Assembly (NCBI GenBank): GCA_024704765.1
Contig: JAKMXF010000255.1
Coordinates: 62,001-126,000 of the forward strand
Origin: Oopsacas minuta
Lineage: Eukaryota > Porifera > Hexactinellida > Lyssacinosida > Leucopsacidae
Length of the DNA stretch: 64,000 bases
Reading direction: 5' to 3'
The notes below the pieces were generated by a model, which did not search any database, was not told the DNA's origin, and saw only the letters and a program-made list of their open reading frames with translations. Positions 1 to 9,602 of this stretch are shown here, one piece after another (within the stretch, counting starts at the first letter, position 1; each line of letters opens with the position of its first letter). Made by a program: the position numbers and the translations under genes.

Positions 1-1632
1 TGGCAGACATAGCATCCTCCCTTCTATCGTTAGTCAGCTCAGCAGTCGTAGCCTCTGCTAGGGTAGAGGTAGGTCCTGTGGGTGTTGGAGGAGACTCGGG
101 AGTCTCCATGGCTTGTAGATGTGAATTCACAAGATTTCTAGTAGCCTGTATGTGTATATGAATAATCATATGTATAATGTTATATAGCCTAACCTCCACA
201 AACGGGAAACATCTGGAAATGGAGTGAACTTAAATAGAGTGAATTCATGTCTCATACAAATAGACCCTCATAAAAGAGAATTTGGCAGAAAAGGCGAAGC
301 ATTTATCGGCGTCCCTGAGACCAGTTTGTGGAGGATACATTGAACATATATGATACTCACTTCATCATGTTCAGCTGTTCTAGGAACACCACAAGGTGTT
401 GGCACTCTCATGTCACACTCAGCTGCGATATAAAGAACTTGCTCCTTAGGTGTGAAGAGACATTCCAAAAGGGAAGGTGTGTTGTCTTGTGTCAGTGGAT
501 TCTCATACAGAGATTTTATACCAGCTGGTACGCTTATAGGCTCAGGTCGACAGTAGAAAGAATACACATTCTTTCTTGTGAGTATGTTGCTAGGGAGTAA
601 CAAATTGATACAATAGGTATTTACAACTTATTTTATATAATGTATACCTCTGAATAGCATCGCAACAGAATTTCCGTTTGATAGCCTCTTCGTTCACAGG
701 CTGTTTCATCATGTCCATTACTTCCATACGTTTTGTAACACGGGGATGTTGGAAGTTCTCGATATCATGGTGAGGATGACAGGGACACATCCACAGGCGG
801 GTAGGAGCGTTGGTTAGTGGCGGGTCTAAACAGTCCAAGTGGAACATGAGGGGACAGAAATCACAGAGTACGGTTGGACCGGTTTGAGATGTTCTATAAG
901 AATTTCACACAAAATAAGAAATTTTAAAATAATACATTTCAACTCACTTATTGCAGTAGAAACAGAATTCTCTCATTTCGAGATCTCGCTTGTCAAGAGG
1001 AGGCATGGTAGATAGCTGTCTGGAAGTATAACGGATATAAATACAATATGTATTAATTGTGAGTACACTAACTAACCCGTTAGCCATTTTAGCTGTTTCT
1101 CGCTTATCACCTGGAAATATAGTGTTCTTAGCGTAGGAAGGTGGTAGAGAGAATTGAGTGGAGTTAGATTTAGAGAGGGTGTGAGCCATGTCTTTCAGGA
1201 TACCTCTAAATTTGTTAGGTTCCTAGATAAGGGATAACTTCACATAGTATATTCCTAAAACAGTTTCCTTTAACTAACGTTAATGTTCCTGCATTTCCTA
1301 CACTTCCATTCTCCTTCAGGTAGCTCGTCAGGATCGACAGGAGGGTCACTGAGGAAATGAGAATAAATATTAGACAAAAATTTATAAGTACTGACAACTA
1401 ACTGGCAGTAGAAGTGGAATGCAGACGGACAGCTATCACAACAGAGTAGATCTCCACCTTCTTTACACGAGGAACAGAACTCATGATTAGACATCCTCCC
1501 TCCTTTCTTGCTGCTACTCATATGGGAGTGATAATGATGTCCTCCTCTGTGCTCCTCCTTGTTATCATGTGTTCCTCTCTTCCTGCTAGCAGCACGACTA
1601 GTGGCGGACTGGTGGGGAGCAACAAGTGCCAT
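1..1632 (-). CDS. PHF12: PHF12-like PHD-finger protein (3' end missing)
   Basis: Multi-exon gene read from an ATG at 1632. Visible exons are about 1632-1403, 1348-1279, 1222-1080, 1022-948, 901-633, 590-359 and 145-1, joined by GT..AG introns that keep frame. The first PHD finger has Cys pairs spread over exons 1-2 (SSCKEGGDLLCCD, then EGEWKCRKC). A TQFSLP stretch matches the linker before the second finger of PHF12. The second finger (CFYCNK, LCDFCPLMFHLDCLDPP, WMCP) is very close in pattern to vertebrate PHF12. In animals PHF12 (Pf1) bridges Sin3-HDAC and MRG15 in transcribed chromatin; that role is inferred by family. The C-terminal part lies beyond base 1, so the FHA-type C-terminus cannot be checked. 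Intron 5 and the 5' flank contain short inverted-repeat elements with the motif CCTCCACAAACG. Confidence 0.82.
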
Positions 1633-2082
1633 TATTTTCTACAAATATATTGAAGTTACACAGACAGTCAATTCTCCTTGTATAGTAGCCATGACCCACA
1701 ATTATTACCTCGGTACATGCAAGTGATTGTTCCCATTTTACCAAATTCGAACATTCGATAAAAACCGGTTCGATATAGTGTAGCCTCCACAAACGAGGTA
1801 ACGGGATATCATTTTTCAGCGGCCCTGGCGGTTATAGTACTTTACTGTACTCTTATTTCTAAGTATTAAACTTACGTCCAGAACATAAATCGGTGCATCT
1901 ATACTCATCTCTCCTCTGATCTTGCTGAGGCTATTTTAATGTGCTTAGGGAATATTTGATGAAAGAATGTAAATTAGAAAATAATACTACAATAATTAGA
2001 CGCTAATCGTATAATGAGTGATTCAATAATTAAAGACAGTACAGAGACCTAACATTAAGTATTGACAGAGAGAGAGAAGAGA

Positions 2083-2292
2083 TTATAAATCTTTCCATTT
2101 ATTCTTGTAGATAGGAACATAATCCAATATAACTCTCCATTCAGTCATAAACACAAACATCACTGTGGCAGCTGTTGTGTATATGAATACTGGCTTTATC
2201 AAGAGGCGAGCTTTCTCTGTTGTGAGCGAGCCAAAGCTAAAAGTGACTCCTCTCGGTACGATCAGTCTCTTCATATAGCTGAAGTTAGGCAT
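2083..2292 (-). CDS. UQCR11: Cytochrome bc1 complex small subunit (UQCR11/Qcr10 type)
   Basis: A 69-residue intronless frame with one membrane segment at about residues 33-51. It is followed by TEWRVILDYVPIYKNKWK, which lines up with the conserved end of animal UQCR11 (TDWRLILDWVPYINGKFK). UQCR11 is the smallest accessory subunit of mitochondrial respiratory complex III and sits in the inner membrane. The N-terminal part is basic and lacks a cleavable presequence, as usual for this subunit. It is about 13 residues longer than the human protein. The match covers one short block only, but position, length and topology agree. Confidence 0.78.
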   Translation of the reverse strand: MPNFSYMKRLIVPRGVTFSFGSLTTEKARLLIKPVFIYTTAATVMFVFMTEWRVILDYVPIYKNKWKDL

Positions 2293-2736
2293 ATATGCTA
2301 ATGAATTGATCTAAGGCTAAACGAAAGAATTACTATCCAAATATGGTCTTAGTAACTAATGAATATTAATTGTTACGTAGCATAGTATTAGTATGATATG
2401 TTCAATTTTTGTGAAAAATTCAATTCAATTTTACGAGGAGGATCTATGTCCTCGAAATATTATATCTACATGTTTTCTGTTCAAGCGGTCAAGGGAATGA
2501 GGAGGTATGCGAAGTGTGACAGCCTCATTCTTTTGAATTACAAAACGGTGAAAAATCGTGACATGACACGGAGGGGGATATCAAAATTTAGGGAATTTTT
2601 GCCCCCATATAAGAAACACCATTTTAGAATTGTAAATTTTCTGAATTTAGCCCCAGGTAAATTTAATGTTAGCGTCTGTCAGCTGATAATTAAGTTAATC
2701 AAATTTGTGTTTTTATTATTTAATTAAAACTATTTT
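2293..2736. other. Gap between two small membrane-protein genes
   Basis: Contains a plus-strand frame of 109 codons (2398-2727) with no recognisable family, no splice support and composition like the flanks; I treat it as chance. The minus-strand AATAAA near 2718 fits the polyadenylation signal of the gene at 2737-2922. Confidence 0.4.
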
Positions 2737-2922
2737 CTATTCTGTTGGCTCATTTTTATTTTCAATCTTTTTTGTAGTAAATGACTTCCACAGTCGTCCA
2801 GCATCCTTGAAAACGCCAGTTCCCTCAATAACCCAAAATCCATATGAAAATGTTATCAGAGTCCATCCTAGTATAAATGTCCTCCAGACCCTCAGGTTGG
2901 GTGTGGGTGGTTTGGTTAACAT
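2737..2922 (-). CDS. Small single-pass membrane protein, probably mitochondrial
   Basis: A 61-residue frame with one hydrophobic segment at about residues 13-32 and a basic, charged tail. It has an ATG start and an AATAAA about 20 bases after the stop. The gene stands just upstream of UQCR11 on the same strand. The tail GRLWKSFTTKK recalls the GKLWKHIKHK end of UQCR10, another complex III subunit, but the membrane part does not line up well, so I do not name it. Size, topology and neighbour suggest a mitochondrial inner-membrane subunit or assembly factor. This is inference from form only. Confidence 0.5.
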   Translation of the reverse strand: MLTKPPTPNLRVWRTFILGWTLITFSYGFWVIEGTGVFKDAGRLWKSFTTKKIENKNEPTE

Positions 2923-2988
2923 CGATAAAGTATGCTATACTCAAAATGAAATATAATTACAAAGAGTTTGAATCAATAAAATAAATAT

Positions 2989-4134
2989 TCACAAACATTT
3001 TCTATGAATAAGAGAAGATCCATATTCATCATAGTCAAATCTACTGATACACATTCTATCGAAATGGTCTGATCTAGCTAGAAGTGATCCTCCTATCCAA
3101 CTGCTGTATTTCCTATCAGAAGGGGACATTACGTTAATTCTTGTATTATGAGGCGCTAGTTTAGACATCTCTTTATGTACACGTTCTGCCATACCGGGGA
3201 ATAATGTGTTACCACCTGATAATACTATGTTACCATATAAATACTGCTGTATCTCGTTATCACACTTCGTAATTGAGTTGTATGCTAGATCATGAATGCC
3301 TGAATATTCTTGTCCTATGAGTGAAGGGTTGAACAAAGGCTCGACACAGCGAAATCTCTCTCCGGCGATAGTAGCGAGATGAGCACCGTCAGGTAGCGTG
3401 TATGCTCTTTCAAACTCTGCACTGGCGTATGATTTCTCTAAATCGCACCCAAAATCATTTGATACAAACGCTAGACTCTCTTTCATTTTACTTATCGTAT
3501 TGATAAGAGGCTTATTGATTGAATTATGTAAGAAAAATGTAGGATTTTCTTCACAAAATATTTTCATAAGGTAATCAGTTATGTCCCGTCCTGCTATATC
3601 CAGACGTAATATAGAATCAGTTTGTATGTGTCCATTGAATACAGGTACAGAGTATGTTACTCCTTCTCCTGAATCTATTACAATCCCTGTACAACGACCT
3701 GAAGCGTATAAAGCTAATTGGGAAGTGTTGGAGACGTAGAGTTTGGGAGTGTTGAATGTTTCGAACATTATTTGAGTTGTTTTCTCTCTGTTGGTTTTAG
3801 GATTTAATGGCGGTTCAGTTATAAGCAGACTGTGTTCTTCTGGATAAACATGCAATTGATCATAGAACGTGTGATGCCATAGTTCTTCCATGTTATCCCA
3901 GTCAGTAACAACTCCATGCTCAATAGGGTATTTTAGGACTAGCATAGCACGTTTTGAAATAGCTTCATGAGCGCAAAACTTAGAACGAGGGAAATACGCT
4001 CTCATAGCTAATACCTTATGCGTACCTACAACTGATGGAAATACAAAACTTGGAGATTCTTGTAATGACAGTCCTGCCTTGATACAACCTGACCCATTGT
4101 CCAGGACTATGCTAGATAGTTTATCTACTGACAT
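2989..4134 (-). CDS. Divergent actin-family protein
   Basis: Intronless, 381 codons, colinear with conventional actin (375 residues) from DNGSG near the N-terminus to the terminal IHRKCL. Recognisable blocks are KYPIEHGVVTDWD, PLNPKTNREK, QIMFETFNTP, LYASGR, ERFRC, GIHDL, NIVLSGG and KYSSWIGGS. Several functional positions differ. The loop around the DNase-binding region is reworked (HKVLAMRAYFPRS). Gln137 is replaced in YVSNTSQLALYASG. The nucleotide-binding DSGDGVTH is DSGEGVTY, which loses Asp157 and His161 in actin numbering. Gln137 and His161 position the attacking water in ATP hydrolysis, so this protein probably binds ATP but hydrolyses it poorly. Lys18 and His73 equivalents are kept. 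The intact frame argues against a pseudogene. It is closer to actin than to named Arp families. Confidence 0.85.
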   Translation of the reverse strand: MSVDKLSSIVLDNGSGCIKAGLSLQESPSFVFPSVVGTHKVLAMRAYFPRSKFCAHEAISKRAMLVLKYPIEHGVVTDWDNMEELWHHTFYDQLHVYPEEHSLLITEPPLNPKTNREKTTQIMFETFNTPKLYVSNTSQLALYASGRCTGIVIDSGEGVTYSVPVFNGHIQTDSILRLDIAGRDITDYLMKIFCEENPTFFLHNSINKPLINTISKMKESLAFVSNDFGCDLEKSYASAEFERAYTLPDGAHLATIAGERFRCVEPLFNPSLIGQEYSGIHDLAYNSITKCDNEIQQYLYGNIVLSGGNTLFPGMAERVHKEMSKLAPHNTRINVMSPSDRKYSSWIGGSLLARSDHFDRMCISRFDYDEYGSSLIHRKCL

Positions 4135-4202
4135 TCTATAAATAGAATAAACAAATTTGAAAACTATTCTAATAACATTTTGTATTTTATTTACAACATA
4201 AA

Positions 4203-4230
4203 AATAATAATAATAATAATAATAATAATC
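4203..4230. repeat. (AAT)n microsatellite
   Basis: About nine tandem AAT units just upstream of the divergent actin gene. A minus-strand frame across it (4191-4421) ends in poly-isoleucine because of this repeat and is not credible as a gene. Confidence 0.9.
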
Positions 4231-4488
4231 TCAATGGAGTACTTTTGATAATTATAGTCGGTCTGATAGAATTGGTCAAATTTCAATTTGAGTAGAGTAC
4301 CTAGCATAGCCCTGGACAATGGGTCAGGTTGTATCAAGGCAGAACTGGCAATACAAGAATTCCCGTCAGTTGTAGGTCTATAATGTGTCATTTTCTGAAT
4401 AATAGCATTCGTGGCTCGCATGACGAGGAAGAAATTTCAAAACGTGCATATCTAAAGTGCTAAGATACCCTAGTGTGCATGAGGTTTA

Positions 4489-4688
4489 ACACATTGTTCC
4501 AGGGTATGGCAGAACGTGTACATAAAGCGCAGAGATAACATAATCCCCTCTATTGACAGGAGATACAACAGTTGGATAGAGGATCATTTCTAGCTAGACC
4601 AGACCAACTCGATAGAATGTGTGTAAACAGAGTAACAGACTAGACTATAATTGTATGTCCCTAATATTATTCATAGAAAGTGTTTTGA
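4489..4688 (+). pseudogene. Broken, inverted actin 3' fragment
   Basis: On the plus strand, opposite to the intact actin gene 355 bp away, the bases repeat the last third of an actin reading frame. It starts with GGTATGGCAGAACGTGTACA (in the intact gene: PGMAERVHKE). It then has the equivalent of RKYSSWIGGS, with a deletion, the LARSDHFDRMC region, and ends IHRKCF plus stop. Several frameshifts and a stop interrupt it, and 25-30 codons in the middle are lost. The terminal Phe is the conventional-actin ending, whereas the intact neighbour ends in Leu. It is a decayed partial duplicate or processed fragment and cannot encode a protein. Confidence 0.85.
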
Positions 4689-4904
4689 ATAATTTCTTTG
4701 ATTAAAATTTTCATTCTCTTTTCCCAGTTTGTATGGATTTTGGTTGTAAGTATGAGATAGAGCGAACTTACGTTTTTGTCATAAAAATTATTTCCCAAGC
4801 CAACCACTAAACACTACAGGAACGTACTTGGGATGAATCGATAATATTTGTATCTCATGATTTTCTATATCATTTTATAACTCTAGTTCCTGCTAGCTAT
4901 AATT

Positions 4905-7900
4905 ATGTCGGGATTGGTTTCGTATAGTTATGACCCTAATTCAGAACAAGAAGTATCTGATTCTCCTATAGAATACCACCAGCAAGATGAACAACAGAAT
5001 AAGGTTAATATTAATGAATAAATACTCTTAACCATTCCAAAGTTACTTTTTGTATTTCTCCTATATCAGGAACAAACACAAATCGAGAAGAGACAAGAAT
5101 GTTCTGAACGGTGAGCTCAATTTATATTTCGTGTGTAATAGGGTAGTTACAATAGTTGGTTTATATTATGTATCATATAATAATGTGAGTTGGCTGTCTC
5201 GGAAAATTTAAAGAATCTCCGTTGATTTCCAAATCAGCATCATCGCTAGTTTTTATCTTATGAATCTTCTCTTGCTCTCTTTGTTTCCATCTTTTCTTTA
5301 TCTCATATACATTATTTGTCAAACTGTTTACCTCATCAGTCATTCTGTCTATATGCTCCTGTTGTGTAGATATCTCTTCTCTTAACACTTGATTCTCTTG
5401 TAAGAGGGTAACTACCTAGCGAATAATTATATTTAATTGTATTAATATCTGGTAATTATTGACTACCTTATCTGGTGTGTTCTTGATAGCTATGTCGGTT
5501 ATCTTCTTGAATATTTCGATCTTCTCTTGATTAGCTTTCTCTTTCATTTTTTCCGTCTCCTCTTCCACAAGATTATTCAGATCTCTTACTTCCTCTTCCT
5601 GTATCAATCTTAACCTCACTTGCTGTCCCTTCAGGTCGTAAATAGCCATTGCTTTAAGAGGATATTCTTTCTGTTGATAACTGATTAAGCTAGAGAGATG
5701 GTCTTGCTCTATTTTTACAAACTTATCCTATACACAATTTACTACGTAATATATATATATATTAATATTGCTGATATTTTCGCGAATAGAGACACCACAA
5801 GCATACTTGCCAACTGACCCGGTTTGGTGGGACAGTTTCGGATAAGTGTTGAGGCTAATATCAAACCTTAATTGTCCCGATTTTTCCTTCACTTAGGTTG
5901 ACAAGTATGCACAAAGCTCATAGACCCTGAAATTACAGCAAAATTGTAAAATCCATGTCGTTACCTCGTCTCTTAAAACGTTCTCCATTTTATCCATATC
6001 TCTCTTTAGAACTTGTCTCCTCTCCTCAGCTTTGTTTCTAGCCATCTCAACTTCTGTCTCATAGCCTTGTTTCAGTTTAGCTAGCTTCTCCATGAACTGT
6101 TCGTGCTTTTCTAACAGATTCCTGCTATCTATATCCATCTGTTTGTCTGTATGTTTAATCTCTAGCATTATGCGATGGTTCTCAGACTCCAGAAGCTCAG
6201 CTCTCTTTCTTAACCCTTCTAGCATGGAGTGCTTTTCCTGAATTATAGATTTCATTATCACTTTAGGCTTAGGATAGCTATATGATAGTTCATAAACACG
6301 TTATTTAATTATTTAACGGTTATCCTTACCTCCAAGGGTGCTTCTTCTTCCACTGATAATATCCTAATTTGACTGAGTTAGTTCTTGCTAGTACAGACGG
6401 TAGCTTCCCAAGTATTTCCCCAGCTTCATGAGTCTCTACATGGTGTCTAGCTAGACTCCCTGGTCCATGCACTGCTACATGAGGTCTCTTTCCCTGCTTT
6501 GTAGATAGTTTAGCTTCTCCTTGACTGACTACAGCACTGTCTCTACTATGCGGTTTAGACTGTCCTGAAGAAAGGAAAATTTCAGGGAGAGAGTTAGAGG
6601 GAGTGGTTAGGAGAGAAGCCGTGTTCATTGACATACCAAATAGTTTTGATTTGATTTGAGCTCTATTTCCATGCTAATTATACTTTGAATTGAATTAAGA
6701 TTTGTTGATACTTATCACTCAATTCTAATTGTTAAGGGTTGAAACGAATACCGGAATTATCCAGTTTTATGTTACATAGTTTGAATTAATTTTAGAATTA
6801 TTTTTTAGTGAAATGAGGAGAGTTCAAGAAAGGGACAGTGAGGTTATTCGAGAGAGGGAGTTTACCTCAAGGAGGAGAGATAGAGATTCTTCACCTCACA
6901 GGAGATCTCATAAACATCACAGACATAGGAGAAGCAGGTATGAATATAGTTAATGTTAAGACTTAACTTAATTCCTGTTATATCGAAGCTTAAAGGACTG
7001 CGATAATTATTTGGATATAACCTATCGAATTTATGTTACTTTTTTTTACTGTATGTATATTTGTTGATTAGACACTCAAGTTCTGATTCAGATTCACCTG
7101 ACAGACACAGGAACAGGAGGTATAGGAAGAGTCCCGGTAGACATTCTCGCTCTCCGAGACGTAGATACGATGATAGAGACCCTTCAGATCGCTCCTACAG
7201 ATCCAGGAGGGAGTACACCCCCCCTCGTACTATAACCAGTGCTCGGTCTCCCCCCAGATCCAATTGGCAAGGCTCCAGACGTCAACAGGGAGAAAATTCA
7301 ACCTCAGCACTGAATTCAACTGTCACGAACCCTGGCATACCTATACAACCGGGTAACCCTTATGGTATGTCTCAGGAGAAATTCCGGAATTTACAAAACA
7401 AGAAAAAGTTGTTATGGAGCAAAGATACAGAGGAGGTGAGAACCATGGACACTTAATACAATATTAAATACTTAATTAGTAAATCCGAGCCTCTGTTTTG
7501 ACGGTTTTTCGACTGTCTATTTAGCCAAACCTACTTCATACAACTCAACACTGTAGCAGCACAAGATAAGGTGAGACCTGTCATAATATAGAGTGATGAA
7601 ACAGCACAAGGAAGACAGTATTAATTCTCTTTAAATATTTCGTACTTTTTATTACCTTATCGTTCTTCTATTGCTATTAACTAAAATATAACTTATTTAG
7701 GATACAAGGACAACTCAAGGTAGTGTATACATCGCAGCAACAAGCTCGCTACCAGTCAATCAGGATAAGAAGGAAAAATTCTCTAAAATGATGGGTCTCA
7801 AATCTCCAAACATAGAACGCCTCCAAGCACCCTCCCAACACCCAGAAATGATACAATACGACAAGACACAAGAAGATCTACAGAAGCAATACGATGCTTC

Positions 7901-7964
7901 ACGAGTACATACTCATATGATGAAGGGATCAGGCCTCGGCTATGGGAATATATATCAAGTCTGA
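4905..7964 (+). CDS. RSRC2: RSRC2-like SR-rich coiled-coil protein
   Basis: Exons: 4905-5003, 5070-5110, 6809-6937, 7072-7435 and 7701-7964. Their lengths sum to 897, an exact multiple of three, giving 298 residues. Splice sites are GT..AG throughout. Exons 3-4 encode an Arg/Ser-rich, His-rich region (RRRDRDSSPHRRS, SPGRHSRSPRRR). The last exon encodes KFSKMMGLK, then LQKQYDASRVHTHMMKGSGLGY, matching the C-terminal SMAP-type block of RSRC2 (QYEMARSQTHTQRGMGLGF). RSRC2 is a nuclear protein linked to RNA processing; the detailed role is not established. Intron 2 (5111-6808) contains a whole antisense coiled-coil gene. The exon 2 to exon 3 join is inferred from frame and splice signals. If it is wrong, the gene would start at ATG 6813. 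Confidence 0.72.
5173..6634 (-). CDS. Coiled-coil protein nested in the RSRC2 intron
   Basis: Four exons (6634-6330, 6277-5965, 5727-5467, 5415-5173) sum to 1122 bases, giving 373 residues in frame. Residues 1-100 are low in coiled-coil character and end YYQWKKKHPW. From about 105 onward the chain is heptad-rich: EKHSMLEGLRKRAELLESEN, LRLIQEEEVRDLNNLVEEE, then LLQENQVLREEISTQQEH. The form recalls the DUF4515-type coiled-coil proteins of cilia and basal bodies (BBOF1/CCDC121/CCDC166), but I see no diagnostic motif and give no symbol. All exons lie inside intron 2 of the plus-strand RSRC2-like gene. Intron 2 of this gene carries a short inverted-repeat transposon (5801-5910). Confidence 0.75.
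5801..5910. mobile_element. Short inverted-repeat element (hAT-like MITE)
   Basis: Begins GCATACTTGCCAAC and ends with its near-perfect complement GTTGACAAGTATGC; 110 bp with no coding capacity. The CATACTTGCCAAC terminus is of a type common in non-autonomous hAT elements. It lies within an intron of the coiled-coil gene. Confidence 0.75.
7525..7570 (+). other. Possible 46-nt cassette (poison) exon of the RSRC2-like gene
   Basis: Bounded by a good acceptor (CTGTCTATTTAG) and donor (AAG then GTGAGA) between the two last coding exons. Its length, 46, is not a multiple of three. Including it shifts frame and meets a stop within the exon. Skipping it keeps the frame. Regulated non-productive exons are well known in SR-protein genes; here it is only a prediction. 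Confidence 0.4.
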
Positions 7965-8119
7965 ATATATTCATATATCAGCTGCGTTTATTAGTTATGA
8001 GTTTGGTAACGATTGGGGATTGTATTATTAATAATATTTACACTCTCTGGTTCAACCTTATTCGTTACAATTATTTCAATAGTTTGAATCAACATGTATT
8101 TAGATTTTAATTGGTAGAG

Positions 8120-9475
8120 ATGGCAGTATCAAATGGACCCAAAACTCCCTCCTCTCTCCCATCTATCCTAGACCCATACAGTATTGACAGTTTCTCATAC
8201 GAACAGGTTCAGGCCTCGCCTAACAAACAATCTATTCTCAGCTCAATAACTAAATGCGTAGAAGAGACAGAACTTAAACTGAGAGAGAACAACCTAGAAG
8301 GACTAACAGCTGAGATATACATTCAGTTAGGTCACTGGAATCTACATTTAAGAGAATTCAAGAAAACTATATCTGCCTACAATAAATACTCAATAATTTC
8401 TGGTACAAGACCAAACGATACTAAAATCCTATATGGATTGGGAGTAGCTAATTTGAACTTGAATAAACTAGATCAAGCTAAGCTTCAATTCAATAGGATA
8501 TTAGAGGTAGATGATCAGTTCCCTAAGAAACATATGATCTTTTATGCACTGGGAAAAATACATAAACTACAACGGAATTTCGATCAGAGCATAGAATTCT
8601 TTTGTCAGATCCTCTGCTTCCCAGAGCTTAGAGAGCGAGGTTTATTCCATCTAGCTCATCTATACATACTGAAAGGATCCTATCAAGAAGCTGTACATAT
8701 CCTACGAGGTCTGTTAACCTCAAATTTGACCTATGAAACACATCTAGCATCAGGACTAATGCTCCAGTGGTTACAGCTGCACTACTTCGCTTCTGTTCCA
8801 GATAACAAGATAATAACTCCAATCAATAGTCTCAATAATCAGCCTGGATTCATGAACTATTTATTCGGTAGAGTATTTGCTCAACTCGGAGACACGGTTA
8901 AAGCTTTTAACTCTTACAAGAAAGCATTTGAAAGCAAGAGCTGCTCTCCATTAATATGGTGCTCTATCGGTATACTATACCATCAACAACAGCAGGCATT
9001 GGACGCGCTGCAAGCCTACATATGTTCCCTACAGCTTGATCCAGGTTGTACACCCTCTTGGATTAATCTAGCTATTTTATATGAAGCATGTGGCCAGAAT
9101 ATAGATGCGCTTCTCTGCTATAAGAATACTATTAAGTATTTTAATGAAACACCATCTCTCCTAAACACATGGACACCTACAGCTCTTCAGAATAAGATAC
9201 AGTTCCTAGAGTCACTAGCTGGAGGGAATGAGAGCAGTCATTTAGCCCTGACTACAATGAGTAAGAATCTACCTACACTCAAATTGGCATGGTCTCTACC
9301 TGTGCCTATAGAACATATTCATAAGGTCAGATCTAATTCAGAGGCCCCTCTGCTTAATCCAGACCAGCTGTCTTTCTCTACTCACACCCCTCTACCCCCT
9401 CATGACCCCATTCACATCCCAACGAGCTCAGAAGTGAATGCTAACAATACACAAACTCCACCTCCTTCCTCTTAA
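8120..9475 (+). CDS. KDM6/UTX-type TPR protein without JmjC domain
   Basis: Intronless, 451 residues from the ATG at 8120. It is a chain of TPR repeats from about residue 60 to 375. The last repeats are diagnostic: [20 protein letters not shown] followed by [10 protein letters not shown] and LAILYEAC correspond to [28 protein letters not shown] of UTX/KDM6A. [11 protein letters not shown] corresponds to EAWSLPIPAE just after the UTX repeats. The tail is Pro/Ser/Thr-rich and stops; no JmjC demethylase or GATA-like zinc domain follows, and none appears elsewhere in the window. In animals the UTX TPR region binds COMPASS-like MLL3/4 subunits. This protein could keep that scaffold role without catalysis. 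A JmjC partner encoded elsewhere is possible. Confidence 0.85.
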   Translation: [451 protein letters not shown]

Positions 9476-9602
9476 TTAATGCGATTATACTAATGAGTTT
9501 ATTGGTGATAAATATTCTAATTTGCTTAATGCTACGTATAATCAATTCTATAAATTTGAAGTTATTTTGATATTTTAACAATCTCATCCTCTTTCTGTAG
9601 TA

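Noticed and set aside
2398-2727. 109-codon plus-strand frame opposite the small membrane genes
   Set aside because: No family, no splice or start context, and composition equals intergenic DNA.
4191-4421. 76-codon minus-strand frame ending in poly-isoleucine
   Set aside because: The end is a translated AAT microsatellite and the rest matches nothing I recognise.
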